A stretch of 64,000 bases of DNA from Anaerolineae bacterium (GCA_022843385.1 JALHNT010000022.1:59367-123366); one strand, 5' to 3'. Shown: positions 37,381-45,857, counted from the stretch's first letter. Translations and numbers: made by a program. Notes: a model not told the origin generated them from the letters alone.

Positions 37381-38259
37381 CTATCGTGACAGCGCGTGGT
37401 CGGCATCATCTGGAGGCAGGAACTTGGATTGCGGGCGTTGTTTCCAGGCGATGACCAGCAGCTCAATATCCATGATCGGCGTGGCAAGCCCCAGCTCGCC
37501 CGCCAGCCGCGACGGGTGCAGCACCTCGACATGGCGGAAGCCGGCCTCAAGGAAGACCGCAGCAGCAGCCGCTTCATCGGCCACAATGCCGGGCAGGCTG
37601 CCGACCTGTTCGCGGAAGAAGCGCAGTTCAGCCTGCACCTGCTGCACCCCCTTTTGCCAGGTCATGAAGGTCACCAGCGCCCCGTGAATCGAGAGGACAT
37701 CATACAGGTAACGGTGGGTTTCGATCATCTGCTCGCGCGTCAGATAGGACGAGGTGTATTCAATCACGCTCGGCACCCGGTTGCCCAGCGCATCCACCAG
37801 CGATTGCCGGCTGAGGTCGGCGCTGAGGGTCACCAGATTGGCCGGGCGCACGTATTCCTTGCAGCGCATCAACCGCCGTTTGCGCCGGATGATGACGTCC
37901 GGGGTATCCAGCTCGATGACGCTGGCATGCGGAAAATGCTCGGCCATGTGCAGGGCGAGCGGCGAGTAGCCACAGGCCATATCGACGATGACCGGTTGAT
38001 CTTCGCTCCGGTGCAGCGCCCGCGCCACACCCGCCTCCAGGATGGCAGTGCGCGCCGCGGTGAAGTTGAGCGCCGCCGGGTTGTTGGCGAATTGCAGCAT
38101 GATCCGCGCAGTCACCCGTCCACGCAGCGAACTGAGCGCCAGTGTGAGTGGAGATGGGGTCAGTTCGGCGCGCGCCCCCGCCTGAATCTCCGACCCGCGT
38201 TCATCCTGGGTACGGCCTAATATCAGCGAACGATCCGGCACTTCACGGGTGGTGTGCAT
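37381..38259 (-). CDS. class I SAM-dependent methyltransferase (LCM-like)
   Basis: A 292-residue enzyme. SAM motif I is VIVDMACGYSPLALHMAEHF, followed by SVIELDTPDVIIRRKRRL, in which the acidic residue would bind the ribose. The arrangement resembles leucine-carboxyl-methyltransferase-type O-methyltransferases that act on small molecules or on protein carboxyl groups. ATG at 38259. No neighbouring biosynthetic genes point to a substrate. Confidence 0.75.
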   Translation of the reverse strand: MHTTREVPDRSLILGRTQDERGSEIQAGARAELTPSPLTLALSSLRGRVTARIMLQFANNPAALNFTAARTAILEAGVARALHRSEDQPVIVDMACGYSPLALHMAEHFPHASVIELDTPDVIIRRKRRLMRCKEYVRPANLVTLSADLSRQSLVDALGNRVPSVIEYTSSYLTREQMIETHRYLYDVLSIHGALVTFMTWQKGVQQVQAELRFFREQVGSLPGIVADEAAAAAVFLEAGFRHVEVLHPSRLAGELGLATPIMDIELLVIAWKQRPQSKFLPPDDADHALSR

Positions 38260-38426
38260 GGACTTCCCGCCTGTTGTTGGGATGATACCGTATGATAATA
38301 GTTTTTCATGAACCGAGAGTTAACCGAAATTTAAGTTTGATCGGCCTGAAGCGCGCCGTCGCCACCCGTACCGGGATGACGTTTATGGATTCTGGCCGAG
38401 CCTGGTTGCCGACTCATCGGTCTCGC

Positions 38427-38432
38427 TATAAT
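38427..38432 (+). promoter_or_regulatory. likely minus-10 box for the downstream GNAT gene
   Basis: Perfect TATAAT 47 bases before the ATG at 38479. TTGCCG at 38406-38411 could be the minus-35 element, but the 15-base spacing is short. Confidence 0.4.
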
Positions 38433-38478
38433 GTCAACCACACGTTCAAATAGCGGGTGTAAAGTCTGAGGGGGCTCA

Positions 38479-38940
38479 ATGCTTCGAATCGTTACTTGTG
38501 GTGCAGATCACCACTCCATAATCCGACCCATTCTGCAATCCATCGGCTGGGATGAACATTACATCGTGGCCTTTGAAACGCTGCCCGCCCAGTTCGCTCG
38601 ACAGCCCGATCGCATGAGCGGATATGTGGGCTTTCGTGAAGGTGAACCGGTCGGCTTCGTTTTTGTCGAGCATCACCTTTGGAATGGTCTATCCCAGATC
38701 CAGGGTTTAGCCGTTCATGCTGCTTATCAGCGTCAGGGAATCGCCGCTGAATTGGTGCACAAAGCTGAACAATTCGCCATCTCCTGCCAGGCGCGTGGCA
38801 TTTATGTCGATACGCCGGTCACGAACACGGGCGGGCGCAGGTTTTATGAAGCCATCGGCTATCAACTGGGATATATCATGCCGCGCTATTACGAAAACGC
38901 GCTGGATGGTGTGACCTATCAGAAGTTCTTTGACGCCTGA
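38479..38940 (+). CDS. GNAT-family N-acetyltransferase
   Basis: A 153-residue single-domain acetyltransferase of ordinary length. Motif A is LAVHAAYQRQGIAAELVHKA, with the Q-x-x-G-x-A loop that binds acetyl-CoA, then motif B with GRRFYEAIGYQLGY. GAGGGGG lies nine bases before ATG 38479. Acceptor unknown. It converges with the epimerase gene, 19 bp apart. Confidence 0.87.
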   Translation: MLRIVTCGADHHSIIRPILQSIGWDEHYIVAFETLPAQFARQPDRMSGYVGFREGEPVGFVFVEHHLWNGLSQIQGLAVHAAYQRQGIAAELVHKAEQFAISCQARGIYVDTPVTNTGGRRFYEAIGYQLGYIMPRYYENALDGVTYQKFFDA

Positions 38941-38959
38941 CCCATTGCATATTCTCGGT

Positions 38960-39919
38960 TCAGCACATGCCCCGCGCCCAGGCGATGGTCTCGGCCATGC
39001 CATCGGCGACGGCGACCTGCGGCGACCAACCGAGTAGCTCCTGAGCGCGGCGGATGTCGGCCGCTGAGACGCGCATATCGCCAGCGTGGGCCGGGTGATG
39101 GTGGACGGGGTAGGTGGCGCGGGTATACCCAAACGATGCCAGCACCAGATCGGCCAGAGCATTGACGCTGGTCGGCTGACCGGTGCCCAGGTTGATGATC
39201 TCTCCGTAAGTCGCCGGGGCATCCAGCGCATCTGCCCACGCCCGCGCCACATCGGTGACATGCACGAAGTCGCGCGCCTGCTCGCCGTCGCTGTAGATGT
39301 TGATCGGTTCGCCGCGCAGCACATTGCCGACGAAGATGGCGAACACCCCCTGATAGGCGTTGGTCAAACTCTGGCGCGGGCCGTAGACGTTGAACATGCG
39401 GAATGACGTCACGTTGAAGTTGATGCCCAAGTCGGGCCGCAGCGCGGTGGCATGTACATAACGCTCGGCGGCGTACTTGGTGATGGCGTAGTACGAGATC
39501 GGGTTGGCCGGGACGCTCTCGGCGGTGGGGGTAGGGGGTTCGCCCCCGTAGATGGTCATCGAACTGGCGTAGAGCAAGCGCGGGACGCGATGCGCCAGGC
39601 AGGCTTGCAACACACGGATCGTCCCCAGCGTGTTGACGTTCAGATCGTTGGTCGGGTCGGCATACGACAGCCGGATCGAGGCCTGCCCGGCGATGTGCAT
39701 CACCGCGTCAACCCCCTCGGCCAGGATGCGGTTGAGCGTCTCCAGATCGGTGACGTCGCCTTCGATCAGCCGCGCCGCCGCCGGCAGATTGCTCCGCTTG
39801 CCGGTGGTCAGGTTATCCAGCGCGATCACCGAATGCTCGCGTTCCAGCAGCAGCTCAGCCAGATGCCCGCCGATGAACCCCGCCCCGCCCGTGATGAGAA
39901 TGCGTTGTGCTGTGGTCAC
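38960..39919 (-). CDS. NAD-dependent sugar-nucleotide epimerase (GalE-like SDR)
   Basis: A 319-residue extended SDR. Start is GTG at 39919, overlapping the microprotein stop by four bases (GTGA). NAD-binding ITGGAGFIGGHLAELLLERE, DNLTTGKRSNL, catalytic Ser in YASSMTIYGGE, and Tyr/Lys in SYYAITKYAAERY. The family converts UDP-hexoses at C4, or is a related dehydratase; the exact substrate cannot be set. It is the last gene of a run of five on the reverse strand. Confidence 0.88.
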   Translation of the reverse strand: MTTAQRILITGGAGFIGGHLAELLLEREHSVIALDNLTTGKRSNLPAAARLIEGDVTDLETLNRILAEGVDAVMHIAGQASIRLSYADPTNDLNVNTLGTIRVLQACLAHRVPRLLYASSMTIYGGEPPTPTAESVPANPISYYAITKYAAERYVHATALRPDLGINFNVTSFRMFNVYGPRQSLTNAYQGVFAIFVGNVLRGEPINIYSDGEQARDFVHVTDVARAWADALDAPATYGEIINLGTGQPTSVNALADLVLASFGYTRATYPVHHHPAHAGDMRVSAADIRRAQELLGWSPQVAVADGMAETIAWARGMC

Positions 39920-40026
39920 AGCGGTGCCACTCCGAACAAGCCAATCGCCATCACCGCCAGCAGCAGGAGGATGGGGTTGGTCATGCCAGCGAACAGGAGC
40001 AGAAAGAGCAAGAACAGGGTTGCCAT
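39916..40026 (-). CDS. 36-residue hydrophobic microprotein
   Basis: A small reading frame too short for routine calling: MATLFLLFLLLFAGMTNPIL and a second hydrophobic stretch ending AIGLFGVAPL. The ATG at 40026 is one base after the DUF4058 stop codon and has GAGG eight bases upstream inside that gene; the TGA overlaps the GTG start of the epimerase by four bases. This exact packing between two real genes is the main evidence that it is translated. Two short helices or one kinked helix would span the membrane. No family recognised; a role in anchoring a neighbour is speculation. Confidence 0.6.
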   Translation of the reverse strand: MATLFLLFLLLFAGMTNPILLLLAVMAIGLFGVAPL

Positions 40027-40027
40027 A

Positions 40028-40768
40028 TCAGGACCTCATTTTCAGGATTATTTGATGGACTCGATCATGTAGCTGATCGTCCGGCCAGTAGGTTTCGAAG
40101 CGCGGTGGCACCAGGTGGTAATCGACCACCTCGCGGAAGTAGCTTAACTCACGAAAGGTGCGACGATACGGCGCATTGAAATCGACCTCCAGTTGATCGT
40201 CCTCAGCCAGCGGAATGATGATCGATGGGATGGCGTCATCCACGCCGAAGCCGTAGACGCGGGTGCTGCCGTCTTCAACCGAGCGCCGGGTATCGGTCAG
40301 GTAGATGGTGTACGGGGTTGCGCCCGGATGCTGATCGGCATAGCTGGGGATCGTGCGCGGCACTGGTGGCTGTTCGTGCAGCAGGTCGATTTCCACCAGC
40401 GGCAGGCGTTGGAACAGGGTCGTATCCCGTTTCTCAGCGTACTGAATAAAACCATCTCCAGGTGGCTTATTGGTCGGCGATAGCAGTTCAATCCGCACCA
40501 CTGGTTGGCGTTTGTCCTGGGTACGGATGTCGTAAATCACCGCCGAGCGCAGCGCGATTTCATCTTCGCCTTCCGGGTGATATTCGCGGACTTGCAGCGA
40601 TTTCTCCATGCCCACGACATAGCCCGGTGGCAGGATGGCATCAATCTGACGCGCCAAATCATTGATGTAGGCGGCGTGGAACATCTCCCAATCGCCATCT
40701 TCGTTGGCTTGCAGCACACTGTTCAGGTGGGCGTTCACGCCGGGGTAGGGGTTTTCGCGTTCATCCAT
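40028..40768 (-). CDS. DUF4058 family protein
   Basis: A 246-residue protein recognised by its start NPYPGVNAHLNSVLQ and then WEMFHAAYINDLARQIDAIL, followed by LPPGYVVGMEKSLQVRE, VVRIELLSPTNKPPG and the end LHDRVHQIILKM. The family is common in cyanobacteria and Chloroflexota and has no known function; the core VRIELLSPTNK resembles the strand with acidic residue and lysine of PD-(D/E)XK nucleases, and I flag that as a hypothesis only. It begins 21 bp after xisI and is followed after one base by the microprotein. Confidence 0.87.
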   Translation of the reverse strand: MDERENPYPGVNAHLNSVLQANEDGDWEMFHAAYINDLARQIDAILPPGYVVGMEKSLQVREYHPEGEDEIALRSAVIYDIRTQDKRQPVVRIELLSPTNKPPGDGFIQYAEKRDTTLFQRLPLVEIDLLHEQPPVPRTIPSYADQHPGATPYTIYLTDTRRSVEDGSTRVYGFGVDDAIPSIIIPLAEDDQLEVDFNAPYRRTFRELSYFREVVDYHLVPPRFETYWPDDQLHDRVHQIILKMRS

Positions 40769-40789
40769 CGGCGGGTTTCACTTGCAGCA

Positions 40790-41095
40790 TCATGATGCCG
40801 GCTGGAACTGTGTTTGATAGGTCAGCACGATTTGCTGTGTTGGCACGCCCCGAGCTTGCAATGCTTCAAACAACGTCGGCGTGTTTTGATCTCGATCAAT
40901 GTAGATGACGTCATCCACTAAACGGACGATGAGGACTGCGCCTACCAACCACTGTTGATTGACGGTAGCAAAATCGATTACGGCGTAGACCTGTCCGGCA
41001 TCGTTGGTGGTCAGATAGCTGTAAGCGTTGTGACCTTCGCCAGCGAATTTCTCCATCTCTTCACGCAAAATCGGTTTCAGGGTTGCGGCATCCAT
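40790..41095 (-). CDS. xisI: XisI-family protein
   Basis: A 101-residue protein of the XisI family, named for a factor controlling excision of the fdxN element in Anabaena. The order AYSYLTTNDAGQVYAVIDFA, then VLIVRLVDDVIYIDRDQNT, then EALQARGVPTQQIVLTYQ matches the family. It overlaps the xisH coding end by 19 bases. Most bacteria with XisH/XisI have no such element, so the biochemical role is open; the constant pairing implies a two-protein complex. Confidence 0.9.
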   Translation of the reverse strand: MDAATLKPILREEMEKFAGEGHNAYSYLTTNDAGQVYAVIDFATVNQQWLVGAVLIVRLVDDVIYIDRDQNTPTLFEALQARGVPTQQIVLTYQTQFQPAS

Positions 41096-41496
41096 TTCAC
41101 AATCTCCTCTTGCACAGGATCGTAGATCATGAAGTTAATCGGATTCTTTTGGAGCAACGTCTGCGCCAAAACATGTTGTATCACATTCTCATAATCAGAT
41201 ACAGATATGGCAATATAAATGGGTGTTGTATCGCCCAACAATTGCAGTCCGGCTTGATAAACCAAGAATTGACCCAATAATTCCATCAGACTGTGCACAG
41301 GAGAAGGTCTCATTCCTTTGACTTCGACAAAAATGATTTGCTGAGATTCATTGATAGCACGTAAATCAATATACAATCTTTTGACATCGTCAGGGTGACT
41401 TCCTACCGACAGATAGTATTGTTCGTTTAGAATAGTCCATCCGCTATCAATAAGCATTCTAACGACAAGTTCGTGATGTAAATCCTTGTTAGGCAC
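41077..41496 (-). CDS. xisH: XisH-family protein, PD-(D/E)XK nuclease fold
   Basis: A 139-residue protein, GTG start at 41496 with GAGG five bases upstream. The nuclease core is visible: Asp44 in LYIDLRAI and E58-x-K60 in IFVEVKG, the PD-(D/E)XK set, followed by the helix LLGQFLVYQAGLQLLG. Opening DLHHELVVRMLIDSGWTI is typical of XisH. Codon use is AT-richer than most neighbours, a sign of transfer. It leads a five-gene operon (xisH, xisI, DUF4058, microprotein, epimerase). No recombinase (XisF) is present. Confidence 0.92.
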   Translation of the reverse strand: MPNKDLHHELVVRMLIDSGWTILNEQYYLSVGSHPDDVKRLYIDLRAINESQQIIFVEVKGMRPSPVHSLMELLGQFLVYQAGLQLLGDTTPIYIAISVSDYENVIQHVLAQTLLQKNPINFMIYDPVQEEIVKWMPQP

Positions 41497-41591
41497 ATTG
41501 CCTCATCCTTCGCCTTGAGCATCGTCATCTCGACTGTACGCCATCCGCCGGGCAACGTCAACCCGCTTACCCCCATCTTGCCGAAGCCGTC

Positions 41592-41597
41592 TATACT
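41592..41597 (+). promoter_or_regulatory. probable minus-10 box of the gene starting at 41880, now split from it
   Basis: TATACT followed by GAAGATGGGG. The same context (CTATACTGAGGATGGG) occurs at 7939 before the GT87-like gene. Here the mobile element at 41625-41864 lies between this box and the ribosome-binding site. The minus-35 is not clear. Confidence 0.4.
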
Positions 41598-41616
41598 GAA
41601 GATGGGGACTTATGCA

Positions 41617-41872
41617 GAAAAAGGGTAACTACTCAGGTGGTATCAATTAACTCAAAATCAACTAACAATCTCTTGATGGTGTATCCGTAACTTGAGATGT
41701 CAGCGTATATCCAGTCTTGGAACAATGATTTTGGTGTATGAATCTATAATAAAATGCCGTTTTTAATTGAGACAGTCGCTTTCACAACCTGTTACCACAA
41801 TGTTTTGTGAAAAAAATAGGCTCAAGAATTGGAACACCATTGTCTACCCTACCTGAGTAGTTACGAAAAAGG
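41617..41872. mobile_element. MITE with IS66-type ends and 8-bp target duplication
   Basis: A 240-bp AT-rich insert (41625-41864) with perfect 14-bp terminal inverted repeats: GTAACTACTCAGGT at the left and ACCTGAGTAGTTAC at the right. It is flanked by an exact 8-bp direct repeat GAAAAAGG at 41617-41624 and 41865-41872. Ends starting GTAA and 8-bp duplications are features of the IS66 family. No transposase frame exists inside, so it must be mobilised in trans. Sequence between the ends is much poorer in GC than the flanks. It sits between the divergent xisH operon and the gene at 41880. Confidence 0.85.
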
Positions 41873-41879
41873 GGCAATC

Positions 41880-42302
41880 ATGCGCTATCAGGCCGGACCG
41901 ATTGGCTTTGACTGGGATAATCCGGAGAAGACGGTGGTGCTGCGAAGCTACGGCCCCGGCTGGAACTGGAATGACTACGACCAGATGCTGCGCTTGACTC
42001 AGGAGATGTTCGAGGCCGACAACATCGACCGACCAGTGGCCTTCATCAACATCTACGAGCCAGGGGCGCGCCTGCCCAAAGGCAGTCCGCTGCCGCACCT
42101 CAACCGCATGAACCGGATTCAGGCGCATGAGTTCGTCGTACTGGTGTCACAGGATAATGTCGCCATCCAGGAAGTGCGGGCCTTCGTCAAAATGATTAAC
42201 TGGGTTGAAGGGCGCGACTTCGCCTTTGCCCCAACGGTGGCGGCCGCCCGCGAACGCATGGCGCAGCACTTCGCCCAGAAGCGCAGCAGCCCGGAAACCT
42301 GA
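41880..42302 (+). CDS. hypothetical STAS-like protein
   Basis: A 140-residue protein from ATG 41880, with AAAAAGGGG five bases upstream (partly the right-hand target duplication of the inserted element). It has no signal peptide or membrane helix. A strand-helix pattern (TVVLRSYGPGWNWNDYDQML, then RPVAFINIYEPGARLPKG, then FVVLVSQDNVAIQEVRAFV) recalls SEC14/STAS-like folds, and its end (FAPTVAAARERMAQHF) resembles the end of those domains. This resemblance is weak. Function unknown. Confidence 0.7.
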   Translation: MRYQAGPIGFDWDNPEKTVVLRSYGPGWNWNDYDQMLRLTQEMFEADNIDRPVAFINIYEPGARLPKGSPLPHLNRMNRIQAHEFVVLVSQDNVAIQEVRAFVKMINWVEGRDFAFAPTVAAARERMAQHFAQKRSSPET

Positions 42303-42394
42303 TGATATTGACCCCTTGACTCTCCAGTGGCTCGAGGCTTCAGAATGAATTCAACGAATGCATTCGGGTTCATCGGGCTGGCAAAGGATGAGTC

Positions 42395-43219
42395 ATGTTC
42401 AGAATTGGGGATTTCTCCAGAATCACCTATGTGCCAATCACACAACTTCGCTACTATGACGAGATCGGCCTGTTCAAACCAGCGCACATCGATGCCGACT
42501 CCGGCTATCGCTACTATAGCGCCGAGCAGATTCCGCGCTTGAATCGCATCCTGGCACTGCGTGACCTGGGGCTATCGTTGGAACAAGTGGCGCGGTTGCT
42601 GGATGACCAGATCACCTCGGAGGAAATCCGAGGGATGTTGATGCTGCGTAAAGCCCAGATCGAGCAATCACTGCGCGACGAGATCACCCGGCTGAATCAG
42701 GTTGAAGTGCGTCTGGCGCAGATCGAGCAAGAGGGCGCGCCGTATCCAATCGATGTAGTGCTGAAGTCCCTGCCGCCGCAGACAGTAATCGCCCGGCGCG
42801 AGGTTCTGAAAAGTTACGATCCAGTCATCGCTACCATGCAGCGAGCGCTGCGACTGCTCCCAGATACCCGCCGCTTCTCCGGCGTACCGCTGTCGGTGAT
42901 GTATTCGCCGGAATACAGCGCCGACTCCTATGACCTCCTCTATGGGTTCGTCACCCACAGCGGCAGCCCGCCGCCAGAGTTCAGCCAACAACTCGGCATG
43001 TCCATCCGTGAACTGCCGGGAGTTGAGCAGACAGCGACCGCGGTTTTCACCGCCAGCTGGTCAAATGTCGGGTTGGGTTACCAGTTGATTGCAAGCTGGA
43101 TCGAGTCGCATGGCTACACGCTGGCCGGCCCAGTGCGCGAATTATATCTGCATCTGGAGGCCGATACTGATTTGCCATCCAATGTCACCGAGTTTCAATT
43201 TCCGGTTCGCCAACTCTGA
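42395..43219 (+). CDS. MerR-family regulator with GyrI-like effector domain
   Basis: A 274-residue regulator. The N-terminal 75 residues form the winged HTH (FRIGDFSRITYVPITQLRYY, then DEIGLFKPAHIDADSGYRYY), then a coiled-coil dimerisation helix (LRKAQIEQSLRDEITRLNQV) and a C-terminal GyrI-like small-molecule domain of about 150 residues (FSGVPLSVMYSPEY, TAVFTASWSNVGLGYQLIASW). Such BltR/BmrR-type proteins activate drug-response genes after ligand binding. It overlaps nothing and is followed after 10 bp by a DinB-fold gene, its likely operon partner. Confidence 0.9.
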   Translation: MFRIGDFSRITYVPITQLRYYDEIGLFKPAHIDADSGYRYYSAEQIPRLNRILALRDLGLSLEQVARLLDDQITSEEIRGMLMLRKAQIEQSLRDEITRLNQVEVRLAQIEQEGAPYPIDVVLKSLPPQTVIARREVLKSYDPVIATMQRALRLLPDTRRFSGVPLSVMYSPEYSADSYDLLYGFVTHSGSPPPEFSQQLGMSIRELPGVEQTATAVFTASWSNVGLGYQLIASWIESHGYTLAGPVRELYLHLEADTDLPSNVTEFQFPVRQL

Positions 43220-43229
43220 AAGGGATCAC

Positions 43230-43748
43230 ATGAATACCACAACGCTCAAGAAATTGTTCGCTTACGATCAATGGGCGCACCGCCAGGTCTGGCGCTGTGT
43301 CGAGACGCTCACGCCGGAGCAGTTCAGCCAACCGCACGACTATTCCATCGGCTCCATTCGCAATCTGATGCACCACATGATGGAAACGGATTGGTCTATG
43401 CTGCGCTTTCTGCATCCACTACCAAGTTACCGGGAAGAAAAGCAGCAGATACAATCGGAGAACTTTCCCGATTTCGCCAGCATGCGCCAGCACTGGGAAG
43501 CCATCCAGACCGAGCTGGACGCCTACATCGCGACGCTGACCGATGCCGATCTGCTGGAAGCCATTGACGGGAAAGGCTTCGGTTGGAATGGCGAGGTACA
43601 GCGCTGGGAAGCATTGGAGTCGGAGTTCAATCACAGCCTCGATCATCGGGCGCAGGTGCTGGCGCTGCTCCATCACCTGGGCGCAGCGACAGTTGAACAG
43701 GGGCATTACTTTTACCTGCTGGAGCTACAGGAAAAACAGCTGGTTTGA
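43230..43748 (+). CDS. DinB-family four-helix protein
   Basis: A 172-residue DinB/YfiT-like protein. ATG at 43230 has AAAGGG six bases upstream; the upstream open frame overlaps the regulator gene. Metal-binding His pattern: LMHHMMETDWSMLR, and SLDHRAQVLALLHHLG near the C-terminus. The family includes thiol-dependent metalloenzymes, for example bacillithiol transferases, so a detoxification role under the MerR regulator is plausible but inferred. Confidence 0.87.
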   Translation: MNTTTLKKLFAYDQWAHRQVWRCVETLTPEQFSQPHDYSIGSIRNLMHHMMETDWSMLRFLHPLPSYREEKQQIQSENFPDFASMRQHWEAIQTELDAYIATLTDADLLEAIDGKGFGWNGEVQRWEALESEFNHSLDHRAQVLALLHHLGAATVEQGHYFYLLELQEKQLV

Positions 43749-43786
43749 CCACAGACACGGGCGACTCACATGGGTCGCCCGGTGCG

Positions 43787-44548
43787 CTAACCATCTTGTC
43801 GCTCAGAACGGAGGGGCATATCGACCGCCTCTGGCAGGATGATTTCGCCGTCGTCGGAAAGCCGCGCCTGGCTCAGGTCAACGTCGGTGAGGCTGGCGGA
43901 TTCCGGATCGACCGGGTCGAGATATTGTTCCAGACGGCGCTTGACGAACTCGGCGTGATGCGCCTGAAAGTAATTGATGCGATGCCGCTTGCCATCGGGG
44001 GTAATGGCCTTCAGGTCGCGGTAATCAGCGAACCCCTCCACCGCGTCCAGCGTGAGTGAGTCGATCTCGCTGCGCGGTATGCGGGTTGGCGGCCAGTAGA
44101 AGGGATGGTAGGAGCGGGTGAGCGCGTCGGCGTCGAGCGTCAGGCGGGTACGCCCGGCCAGAAAGACAAGCAGGGCATAGGCGCTCAAAAAACCGACGGC
44201 CAGCAGCAGCAGCCCGATCAGGCCGAGGAAAGAGTCGCTTGTACCAAAGAGCATGATGCCGCCCAACGGCATCGGTATCACGCCGATCAGACAGAGGAAG
44301 AACGCGATCCATTCCAGGCTGGCCCAATTGCGGCGATTGTTGAAATCTAGCGTGACACCGTTCTCGTTCTCTGTCACAACACAATCCTCTGGCGGGGCGA
44401 TCTTGCGCCGCTTGCCGGTATCGGTCAGCAGCTCCTCGCGGGTAAACGGGAAGACGGCATCACACACTTCGCAGGCGGCGGTCATGGTCTGGATATTGAC
44501 GTTGCGCGCCGGGATTGGGGTGCCGCAGTTTTTACAAATCAACTTCAT
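43787..44548 (-). CDS. zinc-ribbon membrane protein
   Basis: A 253-residue protein from ATG at 44548 with GAGG seven bases upstream. The N-terminus has two zinc-ribbon CxxC knuckles (CKNC at about 5-8, CEVC at about 27-30). Two or three transmembrane helices follow (about residues 82-130: IAFFLCLIGVIPMPLGGIML, LIGLLLLAVGFLSAYALLVF), then a cytosolic beta-rich part resembling a PH-like domain (IPRSEIDSLTLDAVEGFADY). No catalytic motif is seen. The function is unknown. Confidence 0.75.
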   Translation of the reverse strand: MKLICKNCGTPIPARNVNIQTMTAACEVCDAVFPFTREELLTDTGKRRKIAPPEDCVVTENENGVTLDFNNRRNWASLEWIAFFLCLIGVIPMPLGGIMLFGTSDSFLGLIGLLLLAVGFLSAYALLVFLAGRTRLTLDADALTRSYHPFYWPPTRIPRSEIDSLTLDAVEGFADYRDLKAITPDGKRHRINYFQAHHAEFVKRRLEQYLDPVDPESASLTDVDLSQARLSDDGEIILPEAVDMPLRSERQDG

Positions 44549-44609
44549 ACAATACCTCGTCATGATTACGGGACGATACGCCTGAAACGTTAGGATCTGC
44601 TAACTTTTG

Positions 44610-44633
44610 CCTGTTCTTGCCTGTTTATCAGGC
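44610..44633. repeat. 24-nt dispersed intergenic motif, copy 2
   Basis: CCTGTTCTTGCCTGTTTATC then AGGC; one mismatch to 11658-11681. It lies 145 bp upstream of the epimerase start. A second GCCTGTTAGTCAGGC hairpin-like sequence lies closer to that gene at about 44745. Confidence 0.5.
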
Positions 44634-44777
44634 CAGCGTTCACACTCCGCTGCGTTGGGTCTATCCTGTTCGCTCTTACTACGCGCTGGAACCCCGCTGG
44701 TTGCGCTTGTATTTCCTTTTTCTCATCACTGGTTTATCATAGCCGCCTGTTAGTCAGGCACACAGAAGGTCAACCAG

Positions 44778-45857
44778 TTGGGTAAGCAGCACATCCTCAT
44801 CGTCACCGGCTCGAATGGGCTGATCGGGTCAGAAGTGGTCGAGTACTTCGACCAGCGCGGCTGGAAAATTCACGGCGTCGATAACAATATGCGGGCGGAT
44901 TTCTTCGGCGAGAAGGGCGACACCCGCTGGAATCAACGGCGGTTGCAATCCACCTGTCGGGACTTTACCCACCATGAACTCGATATTCGCGATCGAGCCG
45001 GAGTAGCGGCGCTGATTCAGCAGCTTCAGCCAACCATGATCGTCCATGCGGCGGCCCAGCCCAGCCACGATTTGGCAGCGCGCCGTCCGTTTGATGATTT
45101 CGACGTCAACGCCGTCGGCACCCTAAATTTGCTGGAAGCCACCCGTCTCCACGCGCCCGAAGCGGTCTTCGTTCACATGTCCACCAACAAGGTGTATGGC
45201 GATGGGCCGAACTTCATCCCGCTGGTCGAGGAAGCCACGCGCTGGGATTATGCCGACCCGGCCTATGCCGGTGGCATCCCGGAGAGCTTCAGCATCGACC
45301 AACGGCTGCACTCGGTCTTCGGCGTCTCCAAAGTCGCAGCGGATGTGGCGGTGCAGGAATATGGTCGCTACTTCGACATGAAGACGTGCTGCCTGCGCGG
45401 CGGCTGCCTGACCGGACCGAATCATTCCGGCGTCGAGCTGCACGGCTTTCTCAGCTATCTGATCCGCTGCAATATCGAAGAACGGGAATACACTATCTTC
45501 GGCTACAAGGGCAAGCAAGTGCGCGATAACATCCACGCCCACGATGTTGCCCGCTGCATCGAGCTGTTCTATGCGCATCCCCAGCGTGGAGCGGTGTTCA
45601 ACCTGGGTGGCGGACGGGCCAACTCGATCTCGATCCTGGAAGCCTTTGACCGGGTGGAGCAGTTGACCGGCAAAAAGATGCGCTATCACTATGTCGATGA
45701 GGCGCGGGTGGGTGACCATATGTGCTACATCAGCGATCTGACGCGGCTGAAGACCACGCTGCCTGGCTGGGACATCACTCGCTCGCTGGACGACATCTTT
45801 GAGGAGATTGTGGTTAGCTGGGAACAGCGGCTCAGCCAATTGGCTGCTGCTCCCTAA
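44778..45857 (+). CDS. NAD-dependent epimerase/dehydratase, CDP-paratose 2-epimerase-like
   Basis: A 359-residue extended SDR. The start is TTG at 44778 with AGAAGGT eight bases upstream. NAD motif [16 protein letters not shown], then [20 protein letters not shown], a segment typical of the CDP-paratose/tyvelose 2-epimerase group. Catalytic Ser in [12 protein letters not shown]; a Tyr-x-x-x-Lys is not cleanly seen and [14 protein letters not shown] may stand in, as in that group where Tyr is displaced. It likely works with the glycosyltransferase downstream in surface-polysaccharide assembly. Confidence 0.82.
   Translation: MGKQHILIVTGSNGLIGSEVVEYFDQRGWKIHGVDNNMRADFFGEKGDTRWNQRRLQSTCRDFTHHELDIRDRAGVAALIQQLQPTMIVHAAAQPSHDLAARRPFDDFDVNAVGTLNLLEATRLHAPEAVFVHMSTNKVYGDGPNFIPLVEEATRWDYADPAYAGGIPESFSIDQRLHSVFGVSKVAADVAVQEYGRYFDMKTCCLRGGCLTGPNHSGVELHGFLSYLIRCNIEEREYTIFGYKGKQVRDNIHAHDVARCIELFYAHPQRGAVFNLGGGRANSISILEAFDRVEQLTGKKMRYHYVDEARVGDHMCYISDLTRLKTTLPGWDITRSLDDIFEEIVVSWEQRLSQLAAAP

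Noticed and set aside
40790..41496. A complete fdxN-type excision element
   Set aside because: XisH and XisI are present, but no XisF-type recombinase or direct repeat bordering a gene is visible; the MITE nearby is unrelated.
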